From Aquimarina spongiae (GTDB lineage: Bacteria; Bacteroidota; Bacteroidia; Flavobacteriales; Flavobacteriaceae): a DNA stretch of 64,000 nt. Of the stretch, positions 62,774 to 64,000 are shown one piece after another. The first letter of the stretch is position 1. Each line of letters opens with the position of its first letter. The DNA lies in contig NZ_FQYP01000012.1 in the NCBI RefSeq assembly GCF_900141785.1, forward strand, positions 1 through 64,000, read 5' to 3'. The position numbers and the translations under genes were made by a program. A model generated the notes under the pieces. It was not told the origin of the DNA. It was given only the letters and a program-made list of their open reading frames with translations, and searched no databases.

Positions 62774-63799
62774 TTATGTACTATCCCTCAAAACCAATTC
62801 GGTTTTTAATTTCACCACCTTTTTACGATGATTTTTGTCTACGGGTTCATTAAATTGCTGAATAAGTAACTCGGCTACCTTTTGTCCCATTTCAAAGCTG
62901 GGCTGCGCAATACAAGTCATTGATGGTACAAAAACTTCACCTAATCCTAAATCCCCAAAGCCAATCACTGCAACATCATCGGGGATACGATATCCCATTT
63001 TCAGCAATGTTTTCATGGTGAGTAAACCATAATTATCGGTACAGGTAAAAATGGCATCCGGAAACTCTGGTAAGTTACTTAAGAACTCGTTGATTTCTGT
63101 ATCTTCAAATTCTCTATCCAAAGATTTACAATGTAGAATCAATTCGTCAAGAACTTCAATTTGATTTGCTTGCATGGCGTCTAAATACCCCTTGAAACGA
63201 TCCTGAAAAACCTTTTTCTCCTTAATACCTCCAACAAAAGCGATTCGTTTTCTACCAGTTTTGATTAAATGTTCTACTGCTTCATAAGAAGCTTTATCGT
63301 CTTCAATTAGAACATGATCGGCTCCAGAAACTTCTTCCTTGATATTGTCAAATAAGACAACAGGAATACCTTTGCCAATGATACTTCTGATATGGGTAAA
63401 TGTTTCGGTTTCATGAGTAGGAGATAGAATAATACCATCTACAATACCTCTCTCGTAGGAAATAAGATTTTCTCTTTCAAATTCAAAAGAGTTTCTGGAA
63501 GAACTAATAAGGATTTTATAGTTGTGTTCTCGGGCATAATGATCAATACCACGACAAACTTCAATAAAAAAAGGTTCGTCATATCTGGGTATGATGACTC
63601 CTATGATGTTGGTTTTACCAGAACTGAGACTTTTTGCAATCTGATTGGGCATATAGCCCATGGCCTCTGCGGTTTTGAAAACCTTCTCACGGGTACTCGG
63701 TTTTACTCTGGGATTTTTGTCCAGGGCTCTAGAAACCGTAGCTATAGAAATATTAAGCTTCCTAGCGATATCCTCAAGTTTTACCCGTCTTTTTTTCAA
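62774..63799 (-). CDS. LacI-family transcriptional regulator, second of two
   Basis: This 341-residue protein has the LacI helix-turn-helix (VKLEDIARKLNISIATVSRALDKNPRVKPS) and ligand core (IIGVIIPRYDEPFFIEVCRGI, IVDGIILSPTHETETF, VAVIGFGDLGLGEVFVPSM). The only start that keeps the whole HTH is a TTG at 63799, whose bases also form part of a TAAATTTG -7-like box. A palindrome about 66 bases upstream is a candidate binding site. It probably controls the neighbouring GH65-like gene and genes beyond the window end. Confidence 0.92.
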   Translation of the reverse strand: MKKRRVKLEDIARKLNISIATVSRALDKNPRVKPSTREKVFKTAEAMGYMPNQIAKSLSSGKTNIIGVIIPRYDEPFFIEVCRGIDHYAREHNYKILISSSRNSFEFERENLISYERGIVDGIILSPTHETETFTHIRSIIGKGIPVVLFDNIKEEVSGADHVLIEDDKASYEAVEHLIKTGRKRIAFVGGIKEKKVFQDRFKGYLDAMQANQIEVLDELILHCKSLDREFEDTEINEFLSNLPEFPDAIFTCTDNYGLLTMKTLLKMGYRIPDDVAVIGFGDLGLGEVFVPSMTCIAQPSFEMGQKVAELLIQQFNEPVDKNHRKKVVKLKTELVLRDST

Positions 63800-63864
63800 A
63801 TTTATCTAAAATTACGTTAAAAAATTGTTATTAAAACATCAATTTCGCTAAAAATATGATAATA

Positions 63865-63874
63865 CAAACGTTTG
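63865..63874. promoter_or_regulatory. Candidate LacI-family operator
   Basis: CAAACGTTTG is a perfect 10-bp palindrome with central CG, as in LacI/PurR-family operators, extended by AT on both outer sides with one mismatch. It lies 66 bases upstream of the second LacI-family gene. It could serve autoregulation or a divergent gene beyond 64000. Confidence 0.6.
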
Positions 63875-64000
63875 CATTTTTTTAAACCTATCGATTGTTT
63901 CTCAGTTATATGAATTGTTTAGTAATTTGTATTAGTCGTTATGATTTTTTGAGCAATTCATAATAATACCTACTAAAAAAAGTCATTTTTTTAATCAACT
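63875..64000. other. Window end, no gene seen
   Basis: About 125 AT-rich bases with no open frame that I can support. It may contain a promoter for a divergent gene outside the window. Confidence 0.5.

Noticed and set aside
1..64000. CRISPR arrays, insertion sequences, prophage
   Set aside because: I saw no regularly spaced direct repeats, transposase or phage structural genes.

Overview
The window looks like a chromosomal segment of a marine Flavobacteriaceae bacterium (phylum Bacteroidota), with an Aquimarina-like gene repertoire. The DNA is AT-rich. Promoters match the Bacteroidota pattern (TTTG, about 19 bases, TAnnTTTG). One large secreted protein ends in a type IX secretion sorting domain, exported proteins and Bacteroidota-style lipoproteins are common, DnaE carries an N-terminal proofreading exonuclease, and isoprenoids are made through mevalonate. 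The genus is an inference.

Layout. 1-4.4 kb: a 1465-residue secreted multidomain carbohydrate-active protein. 4.5-8.8 kb: a TPR protein, a BlaR1-like M56 peptidase fused to TonB-type and SPOR domains, and a BlaI repressor with two palindromic operators, divergent from a DUF456 membrane protein. 8.8-15.4 kb: tRNA-Asp with a hairpin-rich element behind it, a DUF58 protein, thioredoxin, a small unknown protein and dnaE. 15.6-18.2 kb: two unknown lipoproteins. 18.5-20.4 kb: the rpsP-rimM-trmN6-like translation cluster. 20.5-26 kb: a PepSY-like exported protein, a glutaryl-CoA-dehydrogenase-type enzyme, a glycerophosphodiesterase, a YhiN-type flavoprotein, a DUF1697 protein and an exported NTF2-like protein. 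26-30.2 kb: tspO-tetR, divergent from mvaD-mevalonate kinase-UbiA-type prenyltransferase. 30.3-37 kb: a small exported protein, a nitrilase, a pseudouridine synthase, and a tightly coupled MORN/GT2/GT2/GT-C glycosylation operon. 37-40 kb: an FAD oxidoreductase with a NapH-like membrane iron-sulfur protein. 40.4-46.4 kb: DUF547, outer-membrane and GH113-like proteins, a lipoprotein, and two tandem POTRA/barrel outer-membrane proteins. 46.6-48.8 kb: a small lipoprotein, an SDR enzyme and an AraC regulator.

48.8-59.3 kb is the most interesting part: an extended arsenosugar biosynthesis locus. Seven minus-strand genes (peroxidase-like protein, radical SAM ArsS, a divergent DUF2064 protein, rhodanese, TIGR04282-type glycosyltransferase, purine nucleoside phosphorylase, ArsM) form one apparent transcription block. 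A second glycosyltransferase (TIGR04283 type), three DUF547 paralogs and an old-yellow-enzyme reductase lie next to it. The likely sequence is arsenite methylation by ArsM, transfer of a 5'-deoxyadenosyl group by ArsS, removal of adenine by the phosphorylase, and glycosyl or aglycone transfer. The roles of the DUF547 proteins, the rhodanese and the reductase are unknown. A perfect 8-bp inverted repeat lies in front of the operon.

59.5-64 kb: two LacI-family regulators flank an exported GH65-like enzyme, which suggests the edge of a sugar-utilisation locus continuing beyond the window. A CAAACGTTTG palindrome upstream of the second regulator is a candidate operator. I saw no CRISPR array, transposase, prophage or rRNA operon.
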